Position numbers and translations under genes: made by a program. Shown one piece after another: positions 47,069 to 60,223 of a stretch of DNA of 64,000 bases. The notes under the pieces were generated by a model. The model did not search any database. It saw nothing but the letters and a program-made list of their open reading frames with translations, and was not told where the DNA came from. Each line of letters begins with the position of its first letter. The stretch's first letter is position 1. This DNA is from Hyaloperonospora brassicae (Eukaryota; Oomycota; Peronosporomycetes; Peronosporales; Peronosporaceae): the NCBI GenBank assembly GCA_947650285.1, contig CANTFL010001407.1, positions 372,001 to 436,000 on the forward strand, written 5' to 3'.

Positions 47069-47510
47069 TGTAATGGGGCATCGAAGACTACGTACTGGTC
47101 AACCAGTACGGAGTTTACTATCACTGACTGCAGTGATAGTCAGTGCATTGCTAAGTGTAGAACTACACAGAGAAAGGTAGAGCGACATAGGCAAAGGCAC
47201 TAGTCGTGGTAAAAGTAAAAGTGTTATAAATACAATTAAGTCCTATAACTCTTGTGTCTCTGTTTGTCCTGACTAAATTATATGAATTTAACTAAACGTA
47301 TGATGGCGTCTACTCACCACCCATTGCGCGCGTCTAGCAGAGATTGGTGGGTTGATATCATCACCACGCATAAACCAATGAGTAGACCCTTCGGTCATCC
47401 CACTAATACCATCATCCTTTGTGATATTGTTGAAAGAATATTCAATATAATATTCTTTGTTGTCTTTTTATCCTTAATGACAATATCATCTAACAGGCTA
47501 CCCCGTTTAA
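47069..47510 (+). repeat. Family B LTR, worn at the 3' side
   Basis: It begins TGTAATGGGGCATC and ends near CTACCCCGTTTA, against family tips TGTAACGGG...CCCGTTACA. The stretch TGTCTCTGTTTG and CACCACCCATTGCGCGCGTC matches 59966-59980 and 60028-60050. Perfect hairpins stand at 47091-47110 (CGTACTGGT/ACCAGTACG), 47117-47140 (ACTATCACTG/CAGTGATAGT) and 47433-47458 (AAAGAATATT/AATATTCTTT). Other helices of the family are decayed. It has no internal region. Confidence 0.78.
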
Positions 47511-48794
47511 AATCCCGCTTTGCTATGCTCATATTTGAATCCTCTCGATTTCTCAAGTAACCTTAATCCTACCTTCTATTGTGACGTCCGCGTATGCGTT
47601 ACATTGTGAAACTAACGAGTATGTGATTATAGGGATAATGAGTATGCACCGCAGTTACTTCCAATGTATTAATAAGTTTTTCCTCGTCATGATGCTTTCG
47701 GAGACGACGTTGCTTGTCTACCTTCAACCTCCAGGCACCTGTTGGTGCTAATTTGTGCTAGGAGCCGTGCGTGTGGTTTGATTTCCATTATAAACCCACC
47801 TGTGGCGCATAAGATTTTATAAACGGGCCTGTGCGTCACGGTTTGCTCAATAGATCTGCTTCGAGTCTCCTTGCCTTCGCGGCATCACACCAAAAAAATT
47901 TCTTCTGATGTACACTAGCGTTTGTATCAATGGACGCAGTTGCAGCGCTGCTGCTGAAAAAAGCCCAAATCGATTTTTATAACATCGATGTCGAAATTGA
48001 GATATTTTAGGTTTCTGCTAGATTCCTATGACCTGGAACGACTATCTTGTGCTTCCCTCTATAGCTTTATAGTATTAGTAATAAGTGCATAACACCAATA
48101 AATGTAAAAATAAACGTTATATTCTTCGTAGCTAGAAGTACGTATAAGAAACTTGCTTTATTGTCGGGAACGCATCGAGGTAATGCGTAGACTGGCAGAC
48201 GTATATAATTTTTTTGCTATATACACCACAGGCGCAAATCGTTCCAATACTATTTCTCTGTTTATCTCAAATGCAAGTGAACATAGTTGGAGCAGTACGT
48301 TAAGAGGTAATATTCGTCATTGCTTTACAAATGTTGGCAAAATTCAATAAAATATCAGACAGATAAAATATGCCCTATTGAAACACGACAATGAAAAATG
48401 CTCCAAATAATTAAAAAATAAAACATTGTTCCACGTATAGTAAATTCAACTTATTGTGGTACACAAAAGCAGAATCATGATGTCGTCACACTTCAAACAA
48501 CTCAACCGCAGCACATCGATACAAGTTCTGGTTCTGGCTATGATGTTTATCAACGCAATTGGTATAAGCACGATGCAACCTAGTATAACCCGTCACAATG
48601 GGTGCTGGCAATTCGGAGTACAGGTTGCTTAAATTTCATCGTTTTATTGAACCGTATCAATAGTCTTAAACGCAGATCCGTAGAGCAGCAACATACTTGT
48701 CTTTTTATAGCTACACACACGCACACGTATGCTGTACGTCATTGAGCCCCAGCACGCGCGTGTTGCGGGAGTTCGTGCACGCGACCCCATTCAC

Positions 48795-49085
48795 TGCAAC
48801 GACAGCATCTCGCTGCAAAAAAGGCAGCATTAGCAGCATCGATAGAGCAACAACAGCAACCACGGCACCGGTAACAACAGCAGTAGCAAAAATAGCAGTA
48901 GCATCATTAACAGAGCAACAATAACAGCAACCGCAGCACTTACAACATGAACAACAGCAGAAACAGCAGTAGCAGAACCAACAGGGCAACAACATCAACA
49001 ATCGCAGCTCTAACAACAACAACAGCAGCAGCAGCAGAAACAGCAGTAGCATCATCAACAATATCAACTGAAACAATAATAACTT
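48795..49085. repeat. Degenerate CAA/CAG trinucleotide repeat
   Basis: CAACAACAGCAAC, CAGCAGTAGCAAAAATAG and similar triplet runs with scattered ATC and ACC units. Both strands are open in places because of the triplet period, giving leucine-rich (minus) or threonine/alanine-rich (plus) translations that I do not call genes. Just after it, 49130-49285 has an open plus frame (TLLRPHISHLRQKLVAASAA) that might be a small exon or relic. Confidence 0.8.
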
Positions 49086-49289
49086 AAGCAAAAAAAAGAA
49101 TAATAAATATTAGCACCGATTGACTGCATTTACGCCCGTGATCGATGATACGAAGACGCTTTTACGTCCTCATATCTCTCATCTGCGACAGAAACTGGTT
49201 GCTGCAAGCGCAGCACGCCCTCGGAAAGACCCTCTCCGCGGCTTTCAAACAGGGCGGGTATTGGTCACGGCCGTAAGTTAGGACAACAA

Positions 49290-52200
49290 AAATGATTAGG
49301 TACGTGTGGTATAATGCGTGGCACATTAACGTGAGTAAACTAGGACATGAGGAAATTATTATTCTCCGATTATCTAAGACATTTAGAATTTTCCATTTAT
49401 ATTTACATTTTTCACTTTTTGTGATTAAACGGAGTATTTATTTCCTAAGATATATTATATAAGTCCATAACCCGCTTCTAGACGCGTGTAATAATGGGTG
49501 AGTTATATCCAGACTCGCAAGTTTGTTGTATACTATAGTGTACATAAGATGAGGACGGTTTCTTTTCGATCATTATCTTAATTAAAAAAAAGTTTCGTTT
49601 TTCTATTTTCATTGCAAATTTTGCTCGGATTTTTTACTGCCTCTGCACCACAATGTACGTGTAGTATTAGGAAAGTAAACTTGTTACGACACACAGGCTT
49701 ACCATCTACCTGGTAAGAAATGAACCCCCTTTCAAAAACGCCTGTCGATAATTAAGCCTCTTGCATCGTCGGTCTGTCCCATTACTTCATATGCTTCAAT
49801 CGCTAGTCTCGCTAAAGATAGCTAGACCTTAGCATTGCAGCTCGGATTGTGCATGCGTGGATTCTCAACAGCTGATACTGCATTAGAGCATACATAAACC
49901 GTGAGTTTTTGCGCTGCCATTGCCTAAAGTACAGGACCTTTAAATTGGTCAAACTTCTGCATTGTTGTAAATTCAGTTTTGTGATCTATGGAAGTTATCA
50001 GGCGAAACACATGTATATTACAGCATACTTTCTTTGTGGAATCAACGCCTTATTATATGAGACGGTGGTCGTCAGAGCTTTAACATCCTATCAGTCGGTG
50101 ATGGTAAGGTGCGTACGGTTAGATAACTTTTGAAAATTTCTACTATTGAATACTGTGCATCCCTTCTCTCGTATAAAATGAAGTAGGTGACAAAAACATT
50201 TTTAAGATGCTGTAGAACATATAAAATATGAGTTCCCTGGATCGTTTAATACCTATTTCTTCGGTTCTGATAGAAAAGACGCCATTCCGGTCGAGGTTTG
50301 TGCTCGCACTCGTATCCCTTGTGCCCTGAGCGAACATTAACGTGCCATAGCGTTTGGTGAGTCATCGTAAATCCTATTCACACGTTGCGGAATGCAATTT
50401 AGTCGTTTTCTGTTCCGTTGGTTTGTTGAAGGCAGAAGTCCATGATCTTAGGGGCGGAAAATATGTGCAGGAGAATTGCGACAATGAAAACACGTGCAAT
50501 CTGCTTGACCATGAAATGCGACAAAAATACATGTTGTGCACTTTTGTTTGGCGTTGCGTATGCCCTCAAAACGATCTTTTTGTAAGCTTACCTACCGCCG
50601 CATCATGTCTTTTGCAATATTCTTCTTCATGTTATTGCATTAGTATGCCATCCATTTATTGAGCTCAAATCAAAAGACTATTATCATTGACATTCTGTCG
50701 TCACTGGTGAAGGATCTTGGTGCTGATAATAATTTTACGACAAACCAGAAATTGCGCTGTATCATTGTTTAAAGCTAAGTATAGGTCGACAAAATATAGT
50801 GTTGTAACGAAAGTGATGTGGGTCATACTACATCACATTTATTACTATTACGCATTTACTTTACTACAACATTTATCAAATGCTACAGAAATTGATCGTC
50901 CCAGCTAAACCAAAGTTATCGGCGTAAACTTTACGATGAAAATAGTTGGTCGCCATGTCTACCGTGTTATAATTATATTTTAAATATGTGATGCAAGCAA
51001 GGTCCTGTGTCTGATCCTTGTAGCATGAAGTCATATTATTTAGCAGCTTACGAAATCTAATGATCCATCCAGATTGTATGACCTTATTTGATCGAACAAG
51101 ATCTAGGTCAGAATATTTCGTCAGTGTGGATATCTTGATATAGTTGATGCCACTCGCTTCGCTTACCATTCCTACAATAAGACGAGTACAAATACCTCAA
51201 AATATCACACGTGGCAGAGCTTAAAACTGTAATGCACCATTTATATTACTAATCACCTCCGCTTAATCAATCATCTGAGTTTAAAGTCTTAGTTTGCACA
51301 TGCACAAGGCAAAGATAAATAATTTGATAGATCTGCTGAAAGGCTATAAGAAAGAGGGGTGCTTAGCCTCTTTATATATAAAAGGATGCGACCATCTTAT
51401 CAGTAAATATTATTATTATGTCGATGGGTGTGATCCATTGCTCGATATTGCGGTGTGCGATCGGTTGCCACGGTATATGTTTCTAACTATGTCGAATGTA
51501 GTCCTCGGATGGTAGCAGTCTTGATGACTCACATATTTGTTCTTAACTTGCAACTGTAACAGGGTGATAATATAAAAATATACTTGAAATATCTAGCCTG
51601 TTCACTTCACATTCTTCACATTCTTTTTAAAAATTAGCCCTCGAATATACTCTGGTCGTTCAATATTGATCTGTCATGGTCTGGTTTGCCTCCTCGCTCA
51701 CAATAAATATGTCTTTATGGTTGCCTCTCTATAAACATATGGTAGAGGAATTGATAGACAATCTCTTACACTATGATTATCAATATATAACTTGTCAAGG
51801 ATACCTAGCAAAATTAACTTAGTAAGGATCACAAAAGTACAACACTTTTCATGAGTTTCTTACCCTTGCTAGATTACATTGAAATCCCTTCATGTTTTGA
51901 AACGTAAGCAAAATTACAAATAGAAATTCAGATACGACTATTAGTGATAGGATAACACCTTATTCATCATGCAATACAATTCACCTATACAGGTGATCTC
52001 GAATTTTTCGTTTATCTACTTAGCTTGACAAATTGTATCGTATTTCTTGAGAAAGCTAAATTGATACAAGGTCTGCAAGCGGCTTGGTCAAGAGGCGCAA
52101 ACGACATCTTAAGCACGCCGTCTACAATACGTGTCGCACAAAGCTAAGGTTGTTATTTTTATTATTTCCTAGTAATGGACATATCAAATTGCAACATCGA

Positions 52201-55200
52201 AACTACTGATGAGCTATCAAATGTTGTAAAATATTGTGATGGTATCAGCTATCTAAGTCGGAAGAAGATATTAAGCATATATTTAATCCTCGTTATATCT
52301 TGATCCGCAACGAGAGAAGCCTGTGATTGGCTATGCGATAGGAAAACGCAAAATTTCTTGGCTTCTACACTTAGGAAAAGACTCAATCATCGTACACATT
52401 TGACATAAATACATGCTTGTGTTGACGTGTCGATCTATTAGTTCGTATCTACACTTACTGTGAACAGGTATCAATCTTTATCGATACACTTTTCTGCAAC
52501 TCTGACCTTGTATGACACCGTGCGGTAATAGAAAGAATGATCTGTTTTTTTGTTTTTGCTTTAGTGAACAAAATTAGATACCTTGAGATTTTTCGAATTT
52601 GACAAAACTGATGTCACGATGTGACGCACCAGCGATGCATAGAACATTTCTATACGACATGAAACACGTTTCGATAAATAATATACCTCGGGATACTTGA
52701 CTCATCGTTTTTTAAAGAATTGTCGGGTCTATAGCTGTAAAGTGATCAAAAAATCTTTACATGAAATAAACTGCTTAATGTATTAAAACTGACATTGAGG
52801 GAATTCCGTAATCAGGATAACTAAGTATTTGAAAAAGAAGCACAGAATAACAATCGACAAGTCGATTTCGAGTAAAGCGTTCTAATTGCAGATTATCTTT
52901 GTTTGGTCAAGCATTGCTGATACGATCAATAATGACGTCATAATTCGCATATAGCTTTACATAGATCGTAAGTATTTCAGCCGATCGGCAAAAGAAAACA
53001 GAATTTGGGGTGATGAACGCTTACACCCTTATAACTTTAAGCACTTATACATAAAATTTGTTGCTACAAGTCACTGTTTGCTCAAGGTTATACATGATAT
53101 AAAAATTAAGGCAGTATCAGATTCTAGGAAACAGGGCTTTTAGTTATCGCATGTACATTGTGCTATAATGTATCGCTATGCATAAAAGCACGGATAAGTG
53201 TAGACGACACTTGCAGTCGAACTACGAACCAATAGCTAAGAGACAGCAAACACCTGATAATCTTTGCGGTCAAAGAATGTATTTTTCGATACTGACTCAC
53301 ATATACAACTCGACTTAAATATCAGGCTATTCGACGCGCCTTAAACCCAAAATCACCGCATTAGCCTTTCCGCTAATGATGAGCATCCACTTTCGTCAAC
53401 TTACCTGAACAACATTAAAATAATATTTTATTTTGTATATGTAACAAAGTTAAACGAGAGATGAGCTCGTATTATATATATAAAAATTACGGGCGTTTCG
53501 AATATGCATGTACATCTTTCTTCGTTTGTAGTCTATATGAAAACTAATTATAATATATCGCAATCATCGGTGAATCGTAGTGGCTTCGAAATGTTTTGAA
53601 CGTTGTCAACAAATAGATTGAAAGCCACCTATTCTAGATCCTTTGAGGTATCTACTGTACAGCGTAATCCAGTTTAATTGATGGAAAAGACAAAATACTG
53701 CTGAAAACCACAGCGCGTATTGCAATATCTCTCGAGCAGGCAAAAAGGTAATATTAAAATCAAGCCGATTTGTTTTTCCTCATTCGAAATTTTTATTATA
53801 GTCACGATAGTAAGCTGCAGGTTAAATCATACGTTTTGTAACTATCCTCATATCGGTTGAGTTGGACTCATCAATTGTCTGAGAAAGACGAAAATATATG
53901 TAAATAGCTTTCTTCAGTAGTTTAAAGCATATATGGGGCAACTATGGCCGAAACACTTATCTTATATCGTGACAGGACGAGCCATTAGCGTTGTTGTCTA
54001 CCAAGTTCACTTTGCCCTTATCATGCTCTATATATATAGAATTGTTTTGTATCTTTGTATTATTAATTGGCAATAGCAAGTGTTTCCGTCGAAGAAAGTC
54101 GAGATTTGAAAGCTGGAGAATATGCAGATCACAATTATAATCTATGATAGATATATAGACTTCACATTATATTTTATGCTTTATAAGCTCAGACAAATTA
54201 AAGGCTTTCGTAGCACCCGACACAATTGCGGCGGTAGGACGCATTATAAATTCTTCCGCTGTGAAAAATCAAATTTGCTTAGGTACTCATTTAAAAAACG
54301 AGTAGCAGCACTATAACGACTAAACCTTAAACTTAAGCTCGTGAGACGAAGTACCCTGGTCCACTCAGTTTTAGGTGTGTGCAGCAGTCATAAACACTAA
54401 GTTAAACTCGTATTTTGGAAAATATAGTTAACCCATCTCATCAACCGCCAATTCGACAAGCAAAAAAAATTTCTACTAGCAATTTTTTTCGTAAGGTAAA
54501 TATTTCACTTCTTTATTGAATGCATCATATCTTTCATTACGATTCTTATACTTCTTGCTGCAGTTAGCGCTTCCGTTTTCTCCCGAAACGCTATGATTGC
54601 GAGCAAATATACCGCAATTTCAACTTTTTTTTAGCATTTTATCTTCTTCAGCATCTCGCCTTTCAGCTAAGGCATGTTGAGTTCTATACAACACAAATGG
54701 TAATTGATGTGCATAGAAGAACGACCAAAATAATTACCTTGATTACAACACCAATGACCTATACAATTCCTCATTGTATTGACTTTAAAAGTAAGCACAT
54801 TCTCAAATCACTTCTGTTGACGATGCATATATTAATACACCATTTTGTCCTATTACAAATCTCATTCGGGCCAAATGTCATCAAAGACTAAAAAAATATT
54901 AGCAGCAACTTCAGATAGCGCGCTCCTGCGTGCTATAACCAAGCAAGTGTGGTATATCAAATGTAGACAATCCAAAAACTCTCCTTCGTATTCGTTTAGC
55001 TTTAACTACTGGAACTCACAAAGAATAACCATGCCGCTTTGCCATAGTAATCCAAATGTCAGCCTTAAGATGCATAAACGGTATTAAGCGCTTCTCTTCC
55101 TCCACATAGACGACCCTCCGCGTGCTTCGAGCGCCGTCAATTATTGTAATTTGCAATCAAAAATTGATGGGTTAATTACGTTGTGACCATCGCTTTCTAG

Positions 55201-56427
55201 GCTTTCTCGGGTACCGGTATGCCGATTTAGTGTAAACCACAGACAAATGCTCATTCCCATACACTAACACACTAAGACCATCTGTAAATTAATGTTACAC
55301 TATGGTACTACGAACATGGTGCGGGTACGTTTATTCTGTGGTATATCACTATCTATATCTGTTTTAGGCTAAGTACACTATCTCGAAGCTGAGACTTTCA
55401 ACAATTCAAGACCAACGTTTCGGGTTCTGCTCTAGTAGAATGTAAAACCTTACATCTTAGAATTTGGAAGTCGTTGTCCCATTCCAAACAAATTTAAAAA
55501 CCTTCTTGTCATTTTGATCGATCAGTTATACGTGCCATGCCATGGCGTCTTTCTTCGGACAGCGTTCTACGGATCTCCCTAAGGCATACAATCTTGAGCT
55601 ATCCGTGCCGCCGATTCGATGTATCATTATTTCCCTTCAATCAGGACTAGTAGCTCTATGAGCCAATAGAATCAATCGAGTCGTTGTTTCTCGAACTAGT
55701 CTACTCGCAAAATTGCACTTTTTTGAACTTGTCGACTCATTATGTCGTCGTTCGCGATACGAACTGATCGGCTTTTGAATCATCGGCTTTTCTCCGGGAA
55801 GGAGCTGTGACATCTCCAAAACTATTTATCTTTGTCTCGAAGTCTATCTTTATGAGAGTAAATGTAAGAAATCCAGCTACAAATCTAGCAGTCACATGTT
55901 TTACCTTAACCACTCGCTGTTGGTAGCCAAAGTGAATATTTCGTACCCGTTTTTATTTAGTAAGTTACACATCGTGATTGCCTACATTAAATTTGTACGA
56001 TGATCCTGCGAAGCAACGTGCAAGCTGCTATGCAGTGATACGTGAAGCTGTTGATTGCTTCCGTTAAACTGTGAAGTGATCAAAGTGATCAATCGTTCCA
56101 TTACACGACCCCCGCAGCTTTTACCCCGATGTGTCAACTTTCATACGCTGTCATGTTTGACGATTTGTATGAAAAAAGAGAAAAAACAGACTACATGTAA
56201 TATAATTTTTCTCTTTCAGGCACCGTGTCAACCTTTGGCACTTAAACTAATTTTTTCCTCGTACAGGTCCTTGTGTGTACGCATTTTACTGATCTGTACA
56301 AGCTAGTCACAAGCCGGTTACCAAATTCCAGCATAGCCAAAAGCTTCTCGTCATTCGTCGCCCCGTCGTCCCTCACTGCCCGAGAAGAGGCGAGACCCTT
56401 ATTTCAAAGGTGAGAATATAGCTCGTG
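49290..56427. other. AT-rich tract, no recognisable gene
   Basis: Frames are short and AT-biased. At 55500-55830 a higher-GC patch has a minus-strand frame with RLVRETTTRLILLAHRATSP and, before it, a VFKFVWNGTTTSK segment; it could be a transposase relic but has no diagnostic motif. No tRNA, rRNA or LTR was found. Confidence 0.5.
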
Positions 56428-56432
56428 ATGTT

Positions 56433-56664
56433 TGTTGGAAAAGTTATTTAAAAAAGAAGTCAAATTGTGAAGTGAATGTACGTTGGTCCTCAGTTCGCAA
56501 ACTACTATTGCTTGTCCATGCCTTCAGCGTTTTTCTACCCCAAGTTTGGTAATCTCCACATCGTGCATTACTAGTGGTAAAGAGCATGTAAGTAATCGCC
56601 ACATCGCGCATTACTTGTGGTATAGAGCATGTAAGTAATCGCAGGTGTAATTTTAATACTCCCA
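56433..56664 (-). repeat. 3' LTR of the copia element
   Basis: The plus strand starts TGTTGGAAAAGTTATT and matches the 5' LTR through GTTCGCAAACTA, ATTGC, CCTTC and GAGCATGTAAG blocks. A 43-bp tandem duplication (56556-56598 and 56599-56641) makes it longer than the 5' LTR. The far tip is worn (CCCA instead of CAACA). Confidence 0.85.
56556..56641. repeat. 43-bp tandem duplication in the copia 3' LTR
   Basis: CCACATCGTGCATTACTAGT... (56556-56598) is followed by CCACATCGCGCATTACTTGT... (56599-56641). The 5' LTR has a single copy, closer to the second unit, so the duplication arose after insertion or by slippage in the 3' LTR. Confidence 0.9.
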
Positions 56665-57063
56665 CTCTCCGCAAATGGATATTTTTGATCCGATGCCACT
56701 TGCCTGAAGCAGTTATTTGAGTCTCTTTGTCCGCCGAATCTAGGTATATATGTCAGCTAGTAGGTTCCCCGTCGACTTGTACTTGAATGTGATGATATTG
56801 CGTGTCACATTCTCTCGGATGTAGTGGTGACAGATGTTGAAGCACTTGGTCCTGACATAGTAGCCTGCGTTGTTAGCAAATTTAATTGCACCTTAATTTT
56901 CTTCTCAGATCAACGTCGCTACCACTTGCATATGACCGAGGTCCATTAGCGTCGCGCGGATCTATCGGGCTTAAACACAATAGGTGCGCCACCAATCGTC
57001 ACTATTGTCCCTGACACCGGGCTTCGATTCTCAATGTTGCACCCCAGTATGCGTCCGTTTAAG

Positions 57064-57246
57064 CTAAAGCATGTTTTTTGCTGGCACTACCATCGTAAGT
57101 GATTTTGTAGCCCATCGTCGTCTTGATGGATGACATATTTTGCAACGGGGCTCTAAATCTGTGATGTATAGTAAACAACCGATCGACGACCTGTATGGCT
57201 TAGACTTCATGTTTTCTCGCAGAAGGTTTGTCGCAGGCGATTGCAT
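57064..57246 (-). pseudogene. Copia RT-RNase H border
   Basis: MKSKPYRSSIGCLLYITDLE matches the conserved P-Y-R-x-x-x-G-x-L-x-Y-x-x-x-x-x-R-P-D motif at the start of copia RNase H; the R-P-D turn reads EPRCKI, probably by a frameshift. The catalytic DAS segment expected downstream (56670-57060) was not found. Confidence 0.7.
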
Positions 57247-57249
57247 CTT

Positions 57250-58285
57250 CGATAAATCAATCCCGAATCACATGGGATGACTACTGCCTTGGCGTCCTCT
57301 TGGTTAAAGGATTGACTACGTCATTGATATAGCGAGTCTGTTGGATCGCTAGTGTAGTGACGTTGCGATCATGTATAATATCTATGACGAGGATAAATTT
57401 GACCTCGCTTAGTGCCTTCCTTGTGAACGAATGTTAATTTGCTACCTTTACCCGATGGATCTCTTTGCTGGTCGCAGCAGCAATGAGCATGTCGTCGCGA
57501 AGAGTCACACATAAACGAAGTGTTCATTTTTTTACTGTAGAAACACTGATCCGCATCACTTTTTCAAAAATCAAACTGCAAAAAAATCGCATGGAATGTC
57601 TAAATTCATGCACTCGCAGCTGTCTTGAAGGATTAAATTGCTTTATCCAGCTAACACATCATCTTATCGGCGTTTGCGATGCCATTTGGTAATTTCATGA
57701 ATACCTTTTCTTGAGATAAGTGTTTAAAAGGCCGTCCCAGCATCAAGCTGTTCGGTCTTGAATTCCTTCTCCACCACCACATACATCACGACCCGGATCG
57801 ATTCAATGCAGACCACTGCCGAGTACGTCTCAAAGAAGTCGACACCAAACTTTTGCTTGGAAAATTTTGCAACAAGTCAGGGCTTGTAATGCACCACATG
57901 TCCGTGCTCGATACGTATTGTACTAAATACTCATCTGTATACGATTGGTCGGACTTCCTTTATCTCCGGGACCAACTCCCACGAACCGTTGTCCGAGTAA
58001 GCTCAGAGCTCGCCTCTATAGCCTTCACCCACTCAACGGCGTCGTCGCTGTCCATGTCTTGCTGATTTGTGGTCGATGCATCATCTGCACCGCCGACATT
58101 ACTCGCGTAGGCTGATAAAGATCCTGCAAGCAGACTATCTTTATCAACACGAGGTCGCTTGGGTGATGGCGTATAAAAGTTATCGCCTATGTCAGAATCT
58201 TTTTCGCGATCCATCTGTGCTCGTCAGCCGTTGTCGATCCAGTACCAAGAAGGAGAACTGGTTCTCTTGTACGTTGAGATCGTTC
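57250..58285 (-). pseudogene. Copia reverse transcriptase
   Basis: It starts at the frame 57960-58214, with FYTPSPKRPRVDKDSLLAG, then DDAVEWVKAIEASSELTRTT, the W-x-x-A-x-x-x-E-x-x-x-L pattern of copia RT N-termini. The active-site region at about 57465-57510 reads VTLRDDMLIAAATSKEIHRV, where YVDDM is expected: the two aspartates (57490-57496) are kept but the Y-V is lost. Fingers and palm between 57520 and 57950 are scattered over frames. Confidence 0.75.
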
Positions 58286-58302
58286 CCTTTCGGACCTGAA
58301 CA

Positions 58303-59390
58303 CAGTGGTAGAGTGTTGATCACTCTTTCGAGGATTCGATCCCAACTCTCCACCGGCGTCCGCACGACCGATTAATGGAGTAGGTACTTCGATTCCGTGC
58401 TGTATGCTTCACTCACCTTGTGTACTCGTCGGTCGGGCGGGAGGAACTCTTCCAGGTGGACCCGATTCGATGGCAAGCTTGACCGTGGTTGGGATTGGTG
58501 CTGTCACCTAAATACCTTTACACGATAGCGGGTGTACTTGTAAGGTGATCGATATGAGCCAGCTTGATATTTACGAGATCTCCTTCTCCAAAGCAGATTC
58601 TTGATCTGCGATCTTTCTTACCACTTTGATCCGTCTCGCGATCTTGCACCCTTCGCCTTTACTTGTCTGCTACGTTCGATCTCAGTTGGAGGTTTTGTTG
58701 AAAGTCCTTGATCCCTGGTTAAGCAATCCAGGTATCAATTGATTTAAGTACTTAATTTCTCTGACGTCGAATGGCCGATGATCCAACCCAGAAGAGAACT
58801 AAACACACGTACTTGGAAGCAAATTAAACTTTGTTTGATGTTAACTAAATAAATCAAAAAAACTAGCACATTGCTAGGCATATCTGTATTCCAAATTTTG
58901 AAGCCACGTGTCTCCCTCTCCCAAAGATATTCCCGCTGTATCTGTGTAGCTTACACCAAGTGTGCTCTCTCTGGAACTTTGGCGTGACCCAAACCCATCC
59001 TGAATACAGCAGATCGAGATCAAGAGACCGGATCGAGACCGTGAGCTACCTATCTAAGACAGTATTTCTCCAATCAGAGCTCTTTCTGATTTTACTGACG
59101 CCTGCGATCTTTGGACTCCCACGTCCCAACTCAACGGTCAAAATCTCCTGGAATCTTTGCAACAACACTATCTTATCGTTTTCTGTCAATTATTGTATAC
59201 AATAATACGTCGTCAACTTTCTTCTCGATAATACAGGATCATGTTCAATTTCTTGCATCTCGAACTTTTTTAATGGTTCCGTCGTTGACTCCATACCTCC
59301 GTCCGCCACGAGCAGGTACTTCTCAGGTTCTGGCCGATCCACTTCGTCGACATTATTTAAAGTACGTTGATGACTTCACTTCTCTCTGTC
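58303..59390. repeat. Solo LTR of family A inside the copia element
   Basis: GTGGTAGAGTGTTGATCACT, CTCCACCGGCGTCCGCACGA and CTCACCTTGTGTACTCGTCG match the start of the gypsy LTRs (4310-4440), and GATCCCTGGTTAAGCAATCC, CTGACGTCGAATGGCCGATG and GCAAATTAAACTTTG follow 4795-4920 in order, at perhaps 75% identity. It has the same plus-strand orientation as the 4307-5500 LTR. Copia coding sequence (GHRVYDLELDKVNTSRSVK) resumes beyond 59400. The right border is uncertain by about 15 bp. Confidence 0.65.
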
Positions 59391-59399
59391 TTGACGTGT

Positions 59400-59823
59400 T
59401 GTAAATTCAATTCGCCTGGCTTTTGTCGGCTTCACTGATCTTGAGGTATTTACTTTGTCTAGCTCCAGATCATACACACGATGGCCCTTTTAAATTGTCC
59501 CCATAGAGCCAAGGAACATACACTTAAAACAATTTGGGTCCAGCCTGGTGCGTTTAGAGTCCTCAACATTTGCATAACCCATCGATATAGATACTCCTAA
59601 GTGGTCCAGTCGAGGCTTTGTCTTATATCCAACATCGTATGGAGTAGCGTCCAGGTGCGTGCTGTTTGTTGATCGGTTGACCAAGTAAACTGCCGTGTTA
59701 ATGTATTCTTTCCATTAGGAAGTAAAATATACTTTGAAGTGCATCATGCTCCGCGCCTTCTTCATTAATCGTCCGATCCATCCGTTCAGCCACTCTAATA
59801 AACTGAAGGCTGTATGGCACAGT
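59400..59823 (-). pseudogene. Copia integrase, C-terminal part
   Basis: DATPYDVGYKTKPRLDHLGV, then KRTRLDPNCFKCMFLGSMGT and GHRVYDLELDKV follow the copia signature P-Y-E-x-W-x-x-x-K-P-x-x-x-H-L-R-V-F-G and the F-L-G-Y box after the integrase core. A stop interrupts after GTI. It connects to 60224-60780 across the family B solo LTR. Confidence 0.75.
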
Positions 59824-59828
59824 CTTTT

Positions 59829-60218
59829 TGTAACGGGGCACACCCTTGCGTGAACTTTACGCAAGGGTTTCGGTGCCCCGACAGACGTACACGTGGCAAG
59901 CGAGGAAGCGTAGGTAGGCTAAAAGTAGAACTGTTATATTAACATAATTAAATTTTTAAACTACTGTCTCTCTGTTTGACTTAACTTAATTATGTTAATA
60001 TAACTGAGTGTATGGTGACATCTCGTCACCACTCATTGCGCGCGTCTTGCGGCGATTGGTGGGTTGATATCATCAAGATATCAACCAATGAACAGACTCT
60101 TTGGTCGACCCTTCAATATCACCACTTTGGTGATATTGTTTAAAGAATATCCATCTTCATATTCTTTATTGTCACTTTCCTTAAAGTGACAATTCCATGT
60201 AACGGGCTGCCCGTTACA
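59829..60218. repeat. Solo LTR of family B with 5-bp target duplication
   Basis: Tips are TGTAACGGG...CCCGTTACA. CTTTT stands at 59824-59828 and again at 60219-60223, so insertion is precise and probably recent. Perfect hairpins fill it: 59843-59867, 59933-60004 (19-bp arms GTTATATTAACATAATTAA), 60013-60031, 60062-60086, 60114-60138, 60141-60168, 60169-60192 and 60198-60218. TATA-like sequence lies in the 19-bp helix. No internal region remains. Confidence 0.92.
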
Positions 60219-60223
60219 CTTTT

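Noticed and set aside
48697..49091. Leucine-rich minus frame and threonine/alanine-rich plus frame
   Set aside because: By-products of the degenerate CAA/CAG triplet repeat.
59340..59390. KYVDD motif on the plus strand at about 59358-59372
   Set aside because: A chance match: no RT motifs surround it, the strand is opposite to the copia element and it lies within LTR sequence.
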